From an uncultured Bacteroidota bacterium (GTDB lineage: Bacteria > Bacteroidota > Bacteroidia > Chitinophagales > Chitinophagaceae), in the NCBI GenBank assembly GCA_903906365.1, contig CAIVKC010000049.1:1-53871 (forward strand): a stretch of DNA of 53,871 nt, written 5' to 3'. The position numbers and the translations under genes are program-made. The notes under the pieces are model-generated. The model was not told the DNA's origin. It worked only from the letters and a program-made list of their open reading frames with translations, and ran no database searches. Positions 8,038-17,610 of the stretch are shown in pieces (positions within the stretch are counted from its first letter, which is position 1; each line of letters begins with the position of its first letter).

Positions 8038-9306
8038 ATGTCCTCCATTTCATCGTTGACCGAGAAATCCAGCCATTTTATTGAACTGGAAGAAAAATAC
8101 AGTGCCCACAATTACCACCCCCTGCCCGTAGTACTGAGCCGTGGCGAGGGTGTCTTCGTCTGGGACGTGGATAACCGGCGTTATTTTGATTTTCTGAGCG
8201 GCTATTCCGCCGTCAACCAGGGGCACTGCCACCCCAAAATAATTGCCACCCTCACCGCCCAGGCACACAAACTAACCCTGACTTCCAGGGCTTTTTTCAG
8301 TGACCTGCTTGGTGAGTATGCACAGTACATCACCCGTTATTTTGGATTTGACAGGGTGCTTCCCATGAATACCGGTGTGGAAGCGGTGGAGACCGCCCTG
8401 AAACTATGCCGGCGCTGGGGATACGTGTCCAAAGGCATTGAAGCCAATAAAGCACGGATTATTGTATGCGGCGGCAATTTCCACGGCAGGACCAGTACCG
8501 TCATTTCTTTCAGCAGTGACCCTTCCTCCTTTCAAAATTTCGGCCCCTTCATGCCTGGCTTTGAGATCATCCCCTATAACGACCTCCCGGCCCTCGCCAA
8601 GGCCCTGCAGGACCCCCATGTAGCCGGATTCCTGCTGGAGCCCATCCAGGGGGAAGCTGGTGTACTCGTCCCTGATGAGGGTTATCTTTCCAGGGCAAAA
8701 GCTTACTGCGAACAGGCCAATGTCCTGTTCATAGCAGATGAGATTCAGACCGGATTGTGCCGCACGGGCAGGATGCTGGCCTGCGATCATGAAAGCGTCA
8801 GACCCGATATATTGATCCTGGGCAAGGCCCTCAGCGGCGGCACCCTGCCTGTTTCTGCCGTCCTGGCCGACGACCCCATCATGCTGACCATACGGCCGGG
8901 TGAACATGGGTCCACCTATGGGGGCAACCCGCTGGCCTGTAAGGTAGCCATGACTGCCTTAAGCATATTAAAAGAGGAAAATATGGTGGAAAATGCCGCC
9001 TTGCTGGGAAACCTCTTCCGGGAACGCCTGGCCGGGCTGTCTTCGCCTTTTATAAAGCTGGTGCGCGGAAAGGGCTTGCTCAACGCCATTGTAATAGACC
9101 ATCCCCATCCCGACGCTGCCTGGCAACTATGCCTGGCACTGAAGGAAAACGGACTGCTGGCCAAACCCACCCATGGCGATAAGATCCGTTTTGCGCCTCC
9201 CCTGGTCATAAGCCGCAGTCAAATATTGGAATCTGTGGAGATTATCTCGAAAAGCCTGCAGGCCCTGGAAAGCCTGCAAGGGAATGGGGCTGTTTTGATC
9301 ACCTGA
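8038..9306 (+). CDS. rocD: Ornithine--oxo-acid aminotransferase
   Basis: A PLP-dependent class III aminotransferase that converts ornithine plus 2-oxoglutarate to glutamate semialdehyde and glutamate, linking arginine/ornithine and proline metabolism. [18 protein letters not shown] (51-68) and the FHGRT block (148-152) are typical of ornithine aminotransferase. ADEIQTGL (233-240) carries the PLP-ring Asp234, and LGKALSGG (261-268) carries the Schiff-base Lys263. The length of 422 residues is normal. Related class III enzymes (acetylornithine aminotransferase) are the main alternative, but the N-terminal [14 protein letters not shown] region is that of RocD. It stands alone, about 200 bases from the previous gene. 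Confidence 0.92.
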   Translation: MSSISSLTEKSSHFIELEEKYSAHNYHPLPVVLSRGEGVFVWDVDNRRYFDFLSGYSAVNQGHCHPKIIATLTAQAHKLTLTSRAFFSDLLGEYAQYITRYFGFDRVLPMNTGVEAVETALKLCRRWGYVSKGIEANKARIIVCGGNFHGRTSTVISFSSDPSSFQNFGPFMPGFEIIPYNDLPALAKALQDPHVAGFLLEPIQGEAGVLVPDEGYLSRAKAYCEQANVLFIADEIQTGLCRTGRMLACDHESVRPDILILGKALSGGTLPVSAVLADDPIMLTIRPGEHGSTYGGNPLACKVAMTALSILKEENMVENAALLGNLFRERLAGLSSPFIKLVRGKGLLNAIVIDHPHPDAAWQLCLALKENGLLAKPTHGDKIRFAPPLVISRSQILESVEIISKSLQALESLQGNGAVLIT

Positions 9307-9388
9307 ATTCAAATACCCGTTTATTTAAGTAATTTGCCCCATTTTCACTGCCAGCGGATAAATAACCATAAACCCACAACCAAAACCC

Positions 9389-10096
9389 ATGGACACACTG
9401 CTTCACCACCAGCATACCGAGCATCATATGCAAAGTTCAAAGATCCTTACAGACATCGTTATCGGGATGTCTGACGGTCTGACTGTTCCATTTGCGCTCG
9501 CAGCCGGTTTGAGCGGAGCGGTGCAAAATACCAGCCTGATTATTATTGCCGGTATTGCGGAAATTGCAGCGGGTTCCATTGCCATGGGACTGGGTGGTTA
9601 CCTGGCCGGAAAAACGGAAACTGACCACTACAATTCCGAGCTCAAAAGGGAATATGACGAAGTGGAGCATGTGCCGGAAAAGGAAAGGGAAGAGGTCAAG
9701 GAATTCTTTGCCGGACTTGGACTCAGCCAGGAAGTTCAGGAACAGGCCGTTATGGAAATGACCAAAGACAAGGACAAGTGGGTGGATTTTATGATGAAAT
9801 ATGAACTGGGCCTGGATAAACCGGATCCCAAAAGGGCCGGCAAAAGCGCTTTTAATATCGGCGCCTCCTACATCGTAGGCGGGCTCATCCCGCTGAGTCC
9901 CTACTTTTTTGTTGAACATGGCATCGACGGCCTGAAAATTTCGGCGGCCATTACCCTGGCCTGTCTGTTTATTTTCGGCTTTTTTAAAAGCAAGATGACC
10001 GGGGTAAACCCCTGGTCCGGGGCCCTGCGGGTGATGATTATTGGCGCCCTGGCAGCAGGCTGCGCCTTTGGGGTAGCCCGTCTCATTGAACACTAA
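9389..10096 (+). CDS. VIT1/CCC1-family iron/manganese transporter
   Basis: A 235-residue inner-membrane protein. The N-terminal helix carries the signature DIVIGMSDGLTVPFALAAGL (22-41), and the second helix is GIAEIAAGSIAMGLGGYLAGK. A charged Glu/Lys/Asp-rich soluble segment (about 77-145) corresponds to the cytoplasmic metal-binding domain of VIT1/CCC1 proteins. Three more helices follow, giving the expected five. The family moves Fe2+ or Mn2+ out of the cytoplasm, usually by proton antiport. The N-terminus is His-rich (six His in the first 13 residues), which could help metal capture; that is inference. Confidence 0.9.
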   Translation: MDTLLHHQHTEHHMQSSKILTDIVIGMSDGLTVPFALAAGLSGAVQNTSLIIIAGIAEIAAGSIAMGLGGYLAGKTETDHYNSELKREYDEVEHVPEKEREEVKEFFAGLGLSQEVQEQAVMEMTKDKDKWVDFMMKYELGLDKPDPKRAGKSAFNIGASYIVGGLIPLSPYFFVEHGIDGLKISAAITLACLFIFGFFKSKMTGVNPWSGALRVMIIGALAAGCAFGVARLIEH

Positions 10097-10313
10097 AGGC
10101 CCGGGCCTTCCGGATGGGACCGGCAGGGATGAAGCAGGGACCAGGTGGATAATGAATTGTTTTACAGCGTGTTCGATGCATAGCCGGCAAACCATTCGCA
10201 TCTTGGGGAGACCTGAAGAATTTGGATGGCTTTTCCTTAGAAATCCTGTTAATTTGTTTTATCTTTAATCCCCCTGTGACTATTCTTCCAGTCGCTAATT
10301 ATTATAAAAAGAC

Positions 10314-11219
10314 ATGATTTTTAAATTGCCATTTCGGGTCTTTGCGCGTGTTTTCAAGAATCTGTATTTTCTCACCTTTCTGAACGGGTTTTTAATATCC
10401 TCGTTGCTGTATTTCCATATGGAAGCCAGTTATGAGGAGCAACTTTTTTCCGGCATTCAAAAAAACATTGATAAGAAGATTGACTTAAATGATACCCAGG
10501 ATTCGGTCGTCATTAAAATCATGAAGACCTGTAATAACCTGCTGGGAAACAGGGCCTCCGTTTTTATAGATGATGCCGACCTGGATGGTTTTCAGACCAA
10601 TTACCTGCACCCCGCCAGCATTGACCTGATGACCGCAAAAGGGGCCTGCGGCAGTTATTCGCTGGTGCTGGCACGCATCCTGCAAAAATACCAGTTCCAG
10701 GTGAGGATTGCCCAGATGAAGGCACACGGAAGGTTTGGGGGCCATAACATCATAGAAGTGAAACTCGATGAGGGCTGGGTGGTCCTGGACCCCACCTTTA
10801 ACCTGTTTTTTACCAGGCCGGATAATCAGCTGGCCAGTTTTTCCGATATCCGCAACAACTGGGCCTATTACAGCAAACAGCTGCCGCTGGGGTATGACCC
10901 GGGCTATAAATATGAGGATGTCCGTTATACCAACTGGGAAAAAGTTCCCTTGCTGCTCCCCGCGGTCAAAAAGACCATGGCATTTTTCATAGGTCAGGAA
11001 AAAGCCGATACCTTTTGCATGCGTATTTTCTTTTTAAAAATGTACGACCTGTATTTTTATATCACCCTCCTGCTGCTGATTCCCGTATTCCTGTATACTT
11101 TCAAAAAAGGGGTCAGAACCAAACTTTTTCCCCGGTACGATATCCCCTTTACCCTGGGAAATATCCTCAAGTACCTCAAATTGCGGTTTGAAAATATCTA
11201 TTTGAAAAAGAGCTTCTGA
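10314..11219 (+). CDS. Membrane-anchored transglutaminase-like protein
   Basis: A 301-residue protein with one N-terminal hydrophobic segment (about 18-35) and one near the C-terminus (about 241-262). The domain between them has a Cys-His-Asp triad in transglutaminase/papain-like order: C112 in GACGSYS, H144 in GGHNIIEV and D159 in VLDPTFN. The spacing and local sequence match the transglutaminase core used by many bacterial proteases and amidases. The topology suggests the catalytic part faces the periplasm. I do not recognise a named family. It precedes, in the same direction, a Gfo/Idh oxidoreductase and a sugar transferase, so a role in polysaccharide or envelope assembly is possible but not shown. 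Confidence 0.7.
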   Translation: MIFKLPFRVFARVFKNLYFLTFLNGFLISSLLYFHMEASYEEQLFSGIQKNIDKKIDLNDTQDSVVIKIMKTCNNLLGNRASVFIDDADLDGFQTNYLHPASIDLMTAKGACGSYSLVLARILQKYQFQVRIAQMKAHGRFGGHNIIEVKLDEGWVVLDPTFNLFFTRPDNQLASFSDIRNNWAYYSKQLPLGYDPGYKYEDVRYTNWEKVPLLLPAVKKTMAFFIGQEKADTFCMRIFFLKMYDLYFYITLLLLIPVFLYTFKKGVRTKLFPRYDIPFTLGNILKYLKLRFENIYLKKSF

Positions 11220-11281
11220 ACCCAGGTCCATCCGCTGCTTTCAACTTACCCTGTTCCGCTGAAGTTCCCGGGCATTATGCC

Positions 11282-11289
11282 TATATTTG
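11282..11289 (+). promoter_or_regulatory. Possible -7 element for the Gfo/Idh-sugar transferase pair
   Basis: TATATTTG is an exact TAnnTTTG match, 22 bases upstream of the oxidoreductase ATG. No good TTTG lies 19-22 bases further upstream, so the -33 half is unsupported. Confidence 0.4.
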
Positions 11290-11311
11290 GCTTTTAAACA
11301 AACATAGCAAC

Positions 11312-12286
11312 ATGCTGAAAGTAGGCGTTTTCGGGGTTGGCCATCTGGGAAAATTTCATTTGAACAACTGGAAGGAAATAGAAGGAATTGAACTGGTGGG
11401 ATTCTTTGATCCCAATGACCATGTGGCCGCGGAAGTCTCCCAAAAATATCAGATCCCCCGCTTTGAGGATGCCGAGCGCCTGCTGGATGCCTGCGATGCA
11501 GCGGACATCATTGCACCCACCACCTTTCATTTTGACCTCTGTCAGCAGGCCATCCGTAAGGGCAAACATGTATTTGTTGAAAAACCCCTGGCCAATACCA
11601 TGGAGGAAGCCAGGGAACTGATCAACCTGGTCAAGGAATCCAACATCAAATTGCAGGTAGGACATGTGGAAAGGTTCAACCCGGCCTACCTGGCGGTGGA
11701 AAACCTGAAACTGACGCCCATGTTCATCGAGGTGCACCGCCTGGCCGAATTTAATCCCCGGGGAACGGAAGTGAGTGTAATACTGGACCTGATGATCCAT
11801 GATATTGATATTATCCTAAACCTGGTAAAAAGCGAGGTCAAGCATATCTCTGCCAGCGGGGTGGCGGTGATGACCGATACCCCCGACATCGCCAGCGTCC
11901 GGATCGAATTCAACAACGGATGTGTGGCCAACCTTACCTCCAGCAGGATTTCCATGAAAAAGATGCGAAAAATGCGGCTATTCCAGAAGGACGCTTATAT
12001 AGGGATTGACTTTTTGAACAAAAAAACAGAAATCATCCGGTTGAAAACAGCCGAGGATCCGGATGCTTTTTCCTTTGATATTGACACTTCCGCCGGAAAA
12101 AAGACCATTGCCATTTCCAACCCTGCCATTCCGGAGGTAAACGCCATCCGAACAGAACTGGAAAAATTTCGGGATGCTATCCTGCACAATACACAACCCC
12201 TGGTCTCAGCGGTGGACGGGTTCCGGGCCATGGATGTTGCTCACCACATCTTGCAGAAGATAAAGCACAATACCATCAACAGCTGA
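11312..12286 (+). CDS. Gfo/Idh/MocA-family NAD(P)-dependent oxidoreductase
   Basis: A 324-residue sugar-type dehydrogenase. The Rossmann motif GVFGVGHLGKFH (5-16) binds NAD(P), and the family signature EKP (90-92) contains the catalytic Lys91. The second half is the alpha/beta substrate-binding domain, with VGHVERFNPAY and DLMIHDIDIIL, whose conserved His residues sit near the active site. Members oxidise or reduce sugars, inositol or nucleotide-sugars. VGHVERFNPAY resembles family members that act on UDP-N-acetylglucosamine derivatives, and the next gene (8 bases away) is a lipid-carrier sugar transferase. A nucleotide-sugar substrate for a surface glycan is the best inference. Confidence 0.88.
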   Translation: MLKVGVFGVGHLGKFHLNNWKEIEGIELVGFFDPNDHVAAEVSQKYQIPRFEDAERLLDACDAADIIAPTTFHFDLCQQAIRKGKHVFVEKPLANTMEEARELINLVKESNIKLQVGHVERFNPAYLAVENLKLTPMFIEVHRLAEFNPRGTEVSVILDLMIHDIDIILNLVKSEVKHISASGVAVMTDTPDIASVRIEFNNGCVANLTSSRISMKKMRKMRLFQKDAYIGIDFLNKKTEIIRLKTAEDPDAFSFDIDTSAGKKTIAISNPAIPEVNAIRTELEKFRDAILHNTQPLVSAVDGFRAMDVAHHILQKIKHNTINS

Positions 12287-12294
12287 GCGTCTTT

Positions 12295-13713
12295 ATGAAG
12301 CAATCTAAAAAGATCCATATCACCTGGTATATTTTCTCTGATTACCTGGCAGCTATCCTGGCATGGATCATTATATACTTTGCCCGGAGGATATTGCTCT
12401 CTGAAAAAACCATGGAAGATGGAATCCCTTACCTGAACAATCGTTTCTGGCTGGGCATAACCATCATTCCCCTGGCATGGCTGATATTTTACGGTATGGT
12501 GGGTTCCTATAATTCGCTGTATAAGAAATCAAGGCTCAACGAATTCACCCTCACCTTCATCTGCAGCCTGATCGGATGCACCGTGATTTTTTTCTCCATA
12601 GTCATCAATGACCCGCAAACCGATTACCGCTATTATTATAAGACCTATTTTATTTTTTTAGGGGCCCAGTTTATCCTGACCACCATTGGCCGCTGGATAC
12701 TGCTGCACCTGGTGAAAAAACAACTCGAAAACGGGACCATACAGTTTAATACCCTGCTGGTTGGCAGCAATCCGACGGCTTCCAAAATTTATAAGGACAC
12801 CCATGACGGACTCAGATCCATCGGGTACCATTACCTGGGTTATATAACCAACGAAATCAATCTGAAAAACGGCATCAGCAAATACCTGCCGCTATTGGGC
12901 AATTTTGATGACCTGGAAAATATCATTGACAGCCGCGGCATCTCTTTGGTGGTGATCGCCATGGAAAAGTCGGAGATCGGCCATGTCGAAAAGATCATTG
13001 AACGATTAAGCGAAAAGGACGTGGAGATCAAGATCGTTCCCAACATCCTGGATATCCTCTCGGGTTCCGTCAAGACAAGCAATGTCTTTGGCGCCGTATT
13101 ATCTGATATCCAGACCGCCCTGATTCCCGACTGGCAGCAAAACATCAAAAGACTCATAGATGTCATGGTCGCCCTGCTTGGAATGGTGTTCCTGTCCCCC
13201 CTGATTTTATATGCCGCCCTGCGCGTAAAATTTTCTTCGCCGGGCAGCGTTATATATTCACAGGAACGCATCGGATACAAAGGAAAACGGTTTAAGATCT
13301 ATAAATTCCGGTCCATGTACCAGGATGCCGAAAAAAACGGTCCTGCCCTTTCCTCCCTCAATGACCAGCGGGTGACGGCCTGGGGGAAGACCATGCGGAA
13401 ATGGCGGATCGACGAACTGCCCCAGCTTTGGAACATCCTCAAAGGGGAAATGAGCCTGGTGGGACCCAGGCCGGAGCGTGAGTTTTATATCAACCAAATC
13501 CTCCGTGAAACACCTTATTTCAGGTACCTGCTGAAGGTAAAACCAGGCCTGACTTCCTGGGGAATGGTGCAGTTCGGGTATGCCGAAAACGCGGCAGAAA
13601 TGATCGAGAGAATGAAGTATGACCTCATTTATATAGAAAATGTTTCCCTGGCCCTGGATTTGAAGATAATGACCCATACGCTGCGCATTATTTTCAAGGG
13701 CAAAGGCAGATAG
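12295..13713 (+). CDS. Polyprenyl-phosphate sugar-phosphate transferase (WcaJ/WbaP-like)
   Basis: An initiating glycosyl-1-phosphate transferase that loads a hexose-phosphate onto undecaprenyl phosphate for exopolysaccharide or O-antigen synthesis. Residues 1-140 hold about four membrane helices. A CoA-binding-like Rossmann domain covers about 150-265. The bacterial sugar-transferase domain starts at KRLIDV (285-290) with a re-entrant helix, then YKFRSM (336-341), DELPQLWN (373-380) and SLVGPRPE (387-394), all core catalytic motifs. The length of 472 residues is typical. It is translationally close to the upstream oxidoreductase. No flippase or polymerase genes are nearby. Confidence 0.9.
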   Translation: MKQSKKIHITWYIFSDYLAAILAWIIIYFARRILLSEKTMEDGIPYLNNRFWLGITIIPLAWLIFYGMVGSYNSLYKKSRLNEFTLTFICSLIGCTVIFFSIVINDPQTDYRYYYKTYFIFLGAQFILTTIGRWILLHLVKKQLENGTIQFNTLLVGSNPTASKIYKDTHDGLRSIGYHYLGYITNEINLKNGISKYLPLLGNFDDLENIIDSRGISLVVIAMEKSEIGHVEKIIERLSEKDVEIKIVPNILDILSGSVKTSNVFGAVLSDIQTALIPDWQQNIKRLIDVMVALLGMVFLSPLILYAALRVKFSSPGSVIYSQERIGYKGKRFKIYKFRSMYQDAEKNGPALSSLNDQRVTAWGKTMRKWRIDELPQLWNILKGEMSLVGPRPEREFYINQILRETPYFRYLLKVKPGLTSWGMVQFGYAENAAEMIERMKYDLIYIENVSLALDLKIMTHTLRIIFKGKGR

Positions 13714-13714
13714 G

Positions 13715-13735
13715 CCCCTTTTTCAAAAAAAGGGG
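13715..13735. other. Small perfect hairpin after the sugar transferase
   Basis: CCCCTTTT and AAAAGGGG form an eight-base-pair inverted repeat with a five-base loop, right after the sugar-transferase stop codon. There is no T tract following it on either strand, so a terminator role is uncertain. Confidence 0.35.
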
Positions 13736-13786
13736 GAATCACCATGAACCAGCATACCGGCCATCTTATTTGATAAAAAACAACGG

Positions 13787-16663
13787 GTGAAAACAATCCT
13801 TGTACTGCTTATCTCCTTGCTTTCCCTGCCTGCCATGCCGCAACGTGCTTATTGGCAGCAGCAATTATCCTACACCATCGATGTCTCGCTCAATGACGTG
13901 GAACACACCCTCGACGGCTTTATCAAAATAATATACACCAATCACTCTCCGGATACCCTTCCCTTCATATGGTTTCACCTCTGGCCCAATGCCTTCCGAA
14001 ATGACCGGACTGCATACAGTGAACAGCTCCTGCAGCATGGAAGCACCGAATTTTATTTTTCCGACAAAGACCAAAAGGGATATATCAACAGGCTGGATTT
14101 CAGGGTCGACGGCAGGCAGGCCCGGATGGAGGACCACCCGCTTTATATCGATGTGGTCAAAATTTGGCTTCCCAAGCCCCTGGCTCCCGGAGACCAGGCT
14201 GAGATCACTACCCCTTTTCACGAAAAAATACCCTTTAACTTTAACCGGGGAGGACATATCGGTCAGGCCTACCAGATCATACATTGGTATCCCCGCCCGG
14301 CAGTCTATGACCAGAAAGGCTGGCATGAAATGCCCTATCTTGACCAGGGTGAACTGTATGGGGAATGGGGCGATTATAAAGTGAGCATCACGTTGCCGGC
14401 CAATTATGCGGTGGCCGCCACCGGCGAACTGCAGGATCCCGAGGAAATAAAATGGCTCCGCAGCAGGTCGGCACCGGTCCTTTTGCCTCCCCCACCCAAA
14501 GCCCAGGCGGCGCATGGGGGGGCTGCCGCCCATAAAGCAGGACCACCCGCCGGACTCCGGTTTCCCCCTTCAGGCAAAGCGGAGAAGACCCTCGTATTTA
14601 AACAGGAACAAACAGTCGATTTTGCCTGGTATGCCGATAAACGCTACCAGGTGCGGGTGGATTCCCTGCAGATGCCTTCCGGATCCACCCTATCCATGTA
14701 TTGCTACAGTCTGCCTGGCAACCAGGTCCTTTTCCAAAAAGGTATTGAAAAACTGAAAAGCGCCATGCTCTTTCATTCCAAACTACTCGGGGAATACCCT
14801 TACCGCACCATGAGTGTGGTGGAAACGCCCGGCAGCGGAGAGGGCAGCTGTTCGGCTCCCATGGTGGCCTGCGTGCCAGCCGGACTCGATGAACGTCATC
14901 TGGATCTTCGGATAGGACATGAAACGGGGCTGATCTGGGTCACCGGGCTGATTTCTCCGGACGCAAACCGCTACCCCTGGATGGATAAGGGGCTCAATGA
15001 TTACTATGATAAACGCTATGCAGACCAGTTGAACCGATCCCTCCTCCCCTTGCATGCCAAACCGGCGGCTCCCGCAGGGGCCCCCTCTACCGGTCTGGAA
15101 AGGAAATTCCCGGAAGACCGGGAAAAGCGCTGGCTGGATATCATCCTGGCTGAACATACAGACCAGCCCCTATCGGGGGAAGCATCCGGGTTTTCTCCTG
15201 AAAATTTCCGGCTGGTATCCGGAGCCAAGGCCAGGCTATGGACCCGGGCACTGGAGGACAGCCTGGGCAGGGCCGGTTTTGATTCTGCCATGCACCGCTA
15301 TTTTACCGCCTGGCTATTCAGGCATCCCTACCCAGAGGATTTACAAGAAATACTGCAACAGTCGGCTGGAGGCCGCATGGACATCAAGCGCCATTTTTCG
15401 CTCCTCGACCAGACCGGGCCCCTGAACCCCGGAAGAACTGCCAAAAAGATCAGGCCTGCTTTTTTGTTTTCGGCCCGTAACACCGAGCAATACCGGTACC
15501 TTAGTTTTTCCCCGGCTGCAGGTTATAACTATTACGACCAGCTGATGATCGGGGCTTTGATACATAACTATAACCTGCCACCCGAGCGGTTTCAATTCCT
15601 GGTGGCGCCCCTGTATGCAACAGGCAGTAAACAGCTCAGCGGCCTGGGCAGGGTTTCCTATAGCTGGTATCCTTCGGGAAAAATACGCGCGGTGGAGCTT
15701 TCCGCGGCAGGATCAAAATTTCAGACCAACCAGTTATCCGACAGCAATAATGTCAAAATTTTTGAAGGCTTTACCAAAATCGCTCCGGCCTTACGTCTCC
15801 ACTTCAGGCCGTCAACTGCGGTGAGCACCGTGGACAGATGGCTTGAATTCAAGACCTACTTCATTACAGAGAGGAGCTTTGATCCTGCCTTTGTGCTTCG
15901 CTTAAGTGATTCCACCCTTCATCCGTCGGCCCTTGATCATTCATTCCGTTACCTCAACCAGATTACCTTCCAAACTGCAGACAACAGGGTCCTGTATCCT
16001 TATAGCGTACAGGGACAGTTGCAACAGGCAAGCCAGTTTTACCGGATGAACCTGACCATCAATTACTTTTTTAATTATGCAGGCGGAGGTGGAATGGATG
16101 TGCGATTTTTTGCCGCCAAATTCGGGCAGATCGGTTCAAAAACCCTGCCCCTGGAATTAGACCTATATAAACCCAAACTTACGGCCAGCCGCGGAAACGA
16201 AGATTATACCTACAGCAATTATTTCATTGGCAGGAATGAATTCACGGGGCTTGCCAGCCAGCAGATCATGGTCAGGGACGGGGCCTTAAAGCTGCGCACC
16301 GATGTATTCCAGGATTTGCAGGGCAGATCAGCCAACTGGATTGCAGCTGCCAATTTCAGCACCACCCTTCCGGCCCATCTGTTCCCGGTAAAACTGCCCC
16401 TGAAGCTCTTCCTGGATGTAGGTACCTATGCGGAAGCCTGGGGTACGCAGCCGCCCACCAGCAAGTTTTTGTATGTTGGGGGCCTGCAGCTTTCCTTGTT
16501 CAAAAATATCCTTAATATATACGCTCCCCTGGTGTACAGCAGTGATTTCAGCAGTCAGCTCAAAGGGCTGGCCCAGGAGAACACCTTTGCCAAGAAGATA
16601 TCTTTCAGTATAGACCTTCAAAATATGAACCGCAGGAAATGGCTGGCCTTTCCCCGGCAATGA
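13787..16663 (+). CDS. M1-peptidase-like protein with degenerate zinc site and C-terminal barrel-like region (GTG start)
   Basis: A 958-residue exported protein. Residues 1-19 are a signal peptide. Residues 25-215 match the N-terminal beta domain of M1 aminopeptidases (YTIDVSLND...HTLDG, WFHLWPNAF). The gluzincin core is at about 290-420. The expected HExxH-18x-E site reads H378-E379-T-G-L382 and, exactly 19 positions on, K401 in WMDKGLN, so two of three zinc ligands are lost (His to Leu, Glu to Lys). The GAMEN exopeptidase motif is also absent (GSGEGS instead). From about 560 onward, alternating aromatic/polar strands resemble an outer-membrane beta barrel. It is most likely a non-peptidase envelope protein. 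GTG is the only start that yields the signal peptide. Confidence 0.75.
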   Translation: MKTILVLLISLLSLPAMPQRAYWQQQLSYTIDVSLNDVEHTLDGFIKIIYTNHSPDTLPFIWFHLWPNAFRNDRTAYSEQLLQHGSTEFYFSDKDQKGYINRLDFRVDGRQARMEDHPLYIDVVKIWLPKPLAPGDQAEITTPFHEKIPFNFNRGGHIGQAYQIIHWYPRPAVYDQKGWHEMPYLDQGELYGEWGDYKVSITLPANYAVAATGELQDPEEIKWLRSRSAPVLLPPPPKAQAAHGGAAAHKAGPPAGLRFPPSGKAEKTLVFKQEQTVDFAWYADKRYQVRVDSLQMPSGSTLSMYCYSLPGNQVLFQKGIEKLKSAMLFHSKLLGEYPYRTMSVVETPGSGEGSCSAPMVACVPAGLDERHLDLRIGHETGLIWVTGLISPDANRYPWMDKGLNDYYDKRYADQLNRSLLPLHAKPAAPAGAPSTGLERKFPEDREKRWLDIILAEHTDQPLSGEASGFSPENFRLVSGAKARLWTRALEDSLGRAGFDSAMHRYFTAWLFRHPYPEDLQEILQQSAGGRMDIKRHFSLLDQTGPLNPGRTAKKIRPAFLFSARNTEQYRYLSFSPAAGYNYYDQLMIGALIHNYNLPPERFQFLVAPLYATGSKQLSGLGRVSYSWYPSGKIRAVELSAAGSKFQTNQLSDSNNVKIFEGFTKIAPALRLHFRPSTAVSTVDRWLEFKTYFITERSFDPAFVLRLSDSTLHPSALDHSFRYLNQITFQTADNRVLYPYSVQGQLQQASQFYRMNLTINYFFNYAGGGGMDVRFFAAKFGQIGSKTLPLELDLYKPKLTASRGNEDYTYSNYFIGRNEFTGLASQQIMVRDGALKLRTDVFQDLQGRSANWIAAANFSTTLPAHLFPVKLPLKLFLDVGTYAEAWGTQPPTSKFLYVGGLQLSLFKNILNIYAPLVYSSDFSSQLKGLAQENTFAKKISFSIDLQNMNRRKWLAFPRQ

Positions 16664-16664
16664 G

Positions 16665-17585
16665 ATGAGCCCGGAAATAAATATATACTATGTGCCCGGG
16701 GAAAGAATCGACCGGAAGAAATGGGAACATTGTATTTCCAATGCTCCCAATGAAAGGATCTATGCCCATTCCTATTACCTGGATCACATGGCCGCTCACT
16801 GGGATGCCCCGGTGCTGGGGGATTATGAAGCAGTGATGCCGCTGACCTGGAACAGGAAATATGGCCTGTATTATCTTTACCAGCCGGCCTTCACGGCAAG
16901 CCTGGGGGTATTTGGAAACCTCAGCGCCAGCGGCCTGACGGAAGCCTTCCTGTCAGCCATACCTGCCAAATTCAGGCTGGCTGAAATCGCGCTCAATCCC
17001 GCAAACCATTTTTCCTCCTTTCCCCCCTACGCGGCAGGGTGCAATAACTACGTTCTTGACCTCAACAGACCCTACACCGAACTGGCCGCCGGCTACAGGG
17101 AAAACGTCCGGAGAAATATCAAAAAATCCAGGCAGCTGCATTGCGAATGCAAAAAGAATATTCCGCTGGATTCCATCGTTGAATTATCCAGGGCGGCCAT
17201 GGGCCCCCTGACCAATGTGAAACAGGAAGACTATATCCATTTTACCCGGCTTTTCAACCTATTGTCAGCCCAAAACCAGGCAGTGACCTACGGGGTGTAT
17301 ACCCCCGCCGGTGAGCTGGTGGCGTCCTGCGTTTATTTCTTTTGCGGGAAGAGGGCCTATTATATCCTGGTAGGAAACCACCCAAACGGCAAGACACTCG
17401 GGGCTTCCCATTACCTGATCGATTGTTTTATCCGGGATTATGCAGAAACAGACCTGCTGCTGGATTTCGAAGGTTCCGATATCAGGAACCTGGCTTTCTT
17501 TTATGGTAGTTTTGGCGCTTCGGTGGAAACCTATCCATTCATTCGAATAAACCGGCTGCCTTTCTGGTTACGGTGGATGAAATGA
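16665..17585 (+). CDS. FemAB/GNAT-like acyltransferase
   Basis: A 306-residue cytoplasmic protein. The N-terminal half resembles a GNAT fold (MPLTWNRKYGLYYLYQPAFTASLGVFG). The YRENVRRNIKKSRQ helix (about 143-156) and the later VASCVYFFCGKRAYYILVGNHPNGKTLGASHYLID and DLLLDFEGSDIRNLAFFYGSFGA blocks are typical of FemAB-like transferases, which add amino acids or acyl groups to peptidoglycan precursors, lipids or glycans. The substrate is not known. The ATG lies one base after the TGA of the M1-like gene, so the two are probably translationally coupled. The 3' end faces ispD 25 bases away. Confidence 0.7.
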   Translation: MSPEINIYYVPGERIDRKKWEHCISNAPNERIYAHSYYLDHMAAHWDAPVLGDYEAVMPLTWNRKYGLYYLYQPAFTASLGVFGNLSASGLTEAFLSAIPAKFRLAEIALNPANHFSSFPPYAAGCNNYVLDLNRPYTELAAGYRENVRRNIKKSRQLHCECKKNIPLDSIVELSRAAMGPLTNVKQEDYIHFTRLFNLLSAQNQAVTYGVYTPAGELVASCVYFFCGKRAYYILVGNHPNGKTLGASHYLIDCFIRDYAETDLLLDFEGSDIRNLAFFYGSFGASVETYPFIRINRLPFWLRWMK

Positions 17586-17610
17586 TAATTTATTTAATAG
17601 GGAAATGGCC

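Noticed and set aside
7956-8084. A 42-codon ORF with a hydrophobic stretch running into the start of rocD in another frame
   Set aside because: The hydrophobicity comes from a T-rich run before rocD, and there is no start signal or conserved feature, so it is probably chance.
14911-15010. Annotating the M1-like protein as an active aminopeptidase
   Set aside because: The zinc ligands corresponding to the second His and the distal Glu are Leu382 and Lys401.
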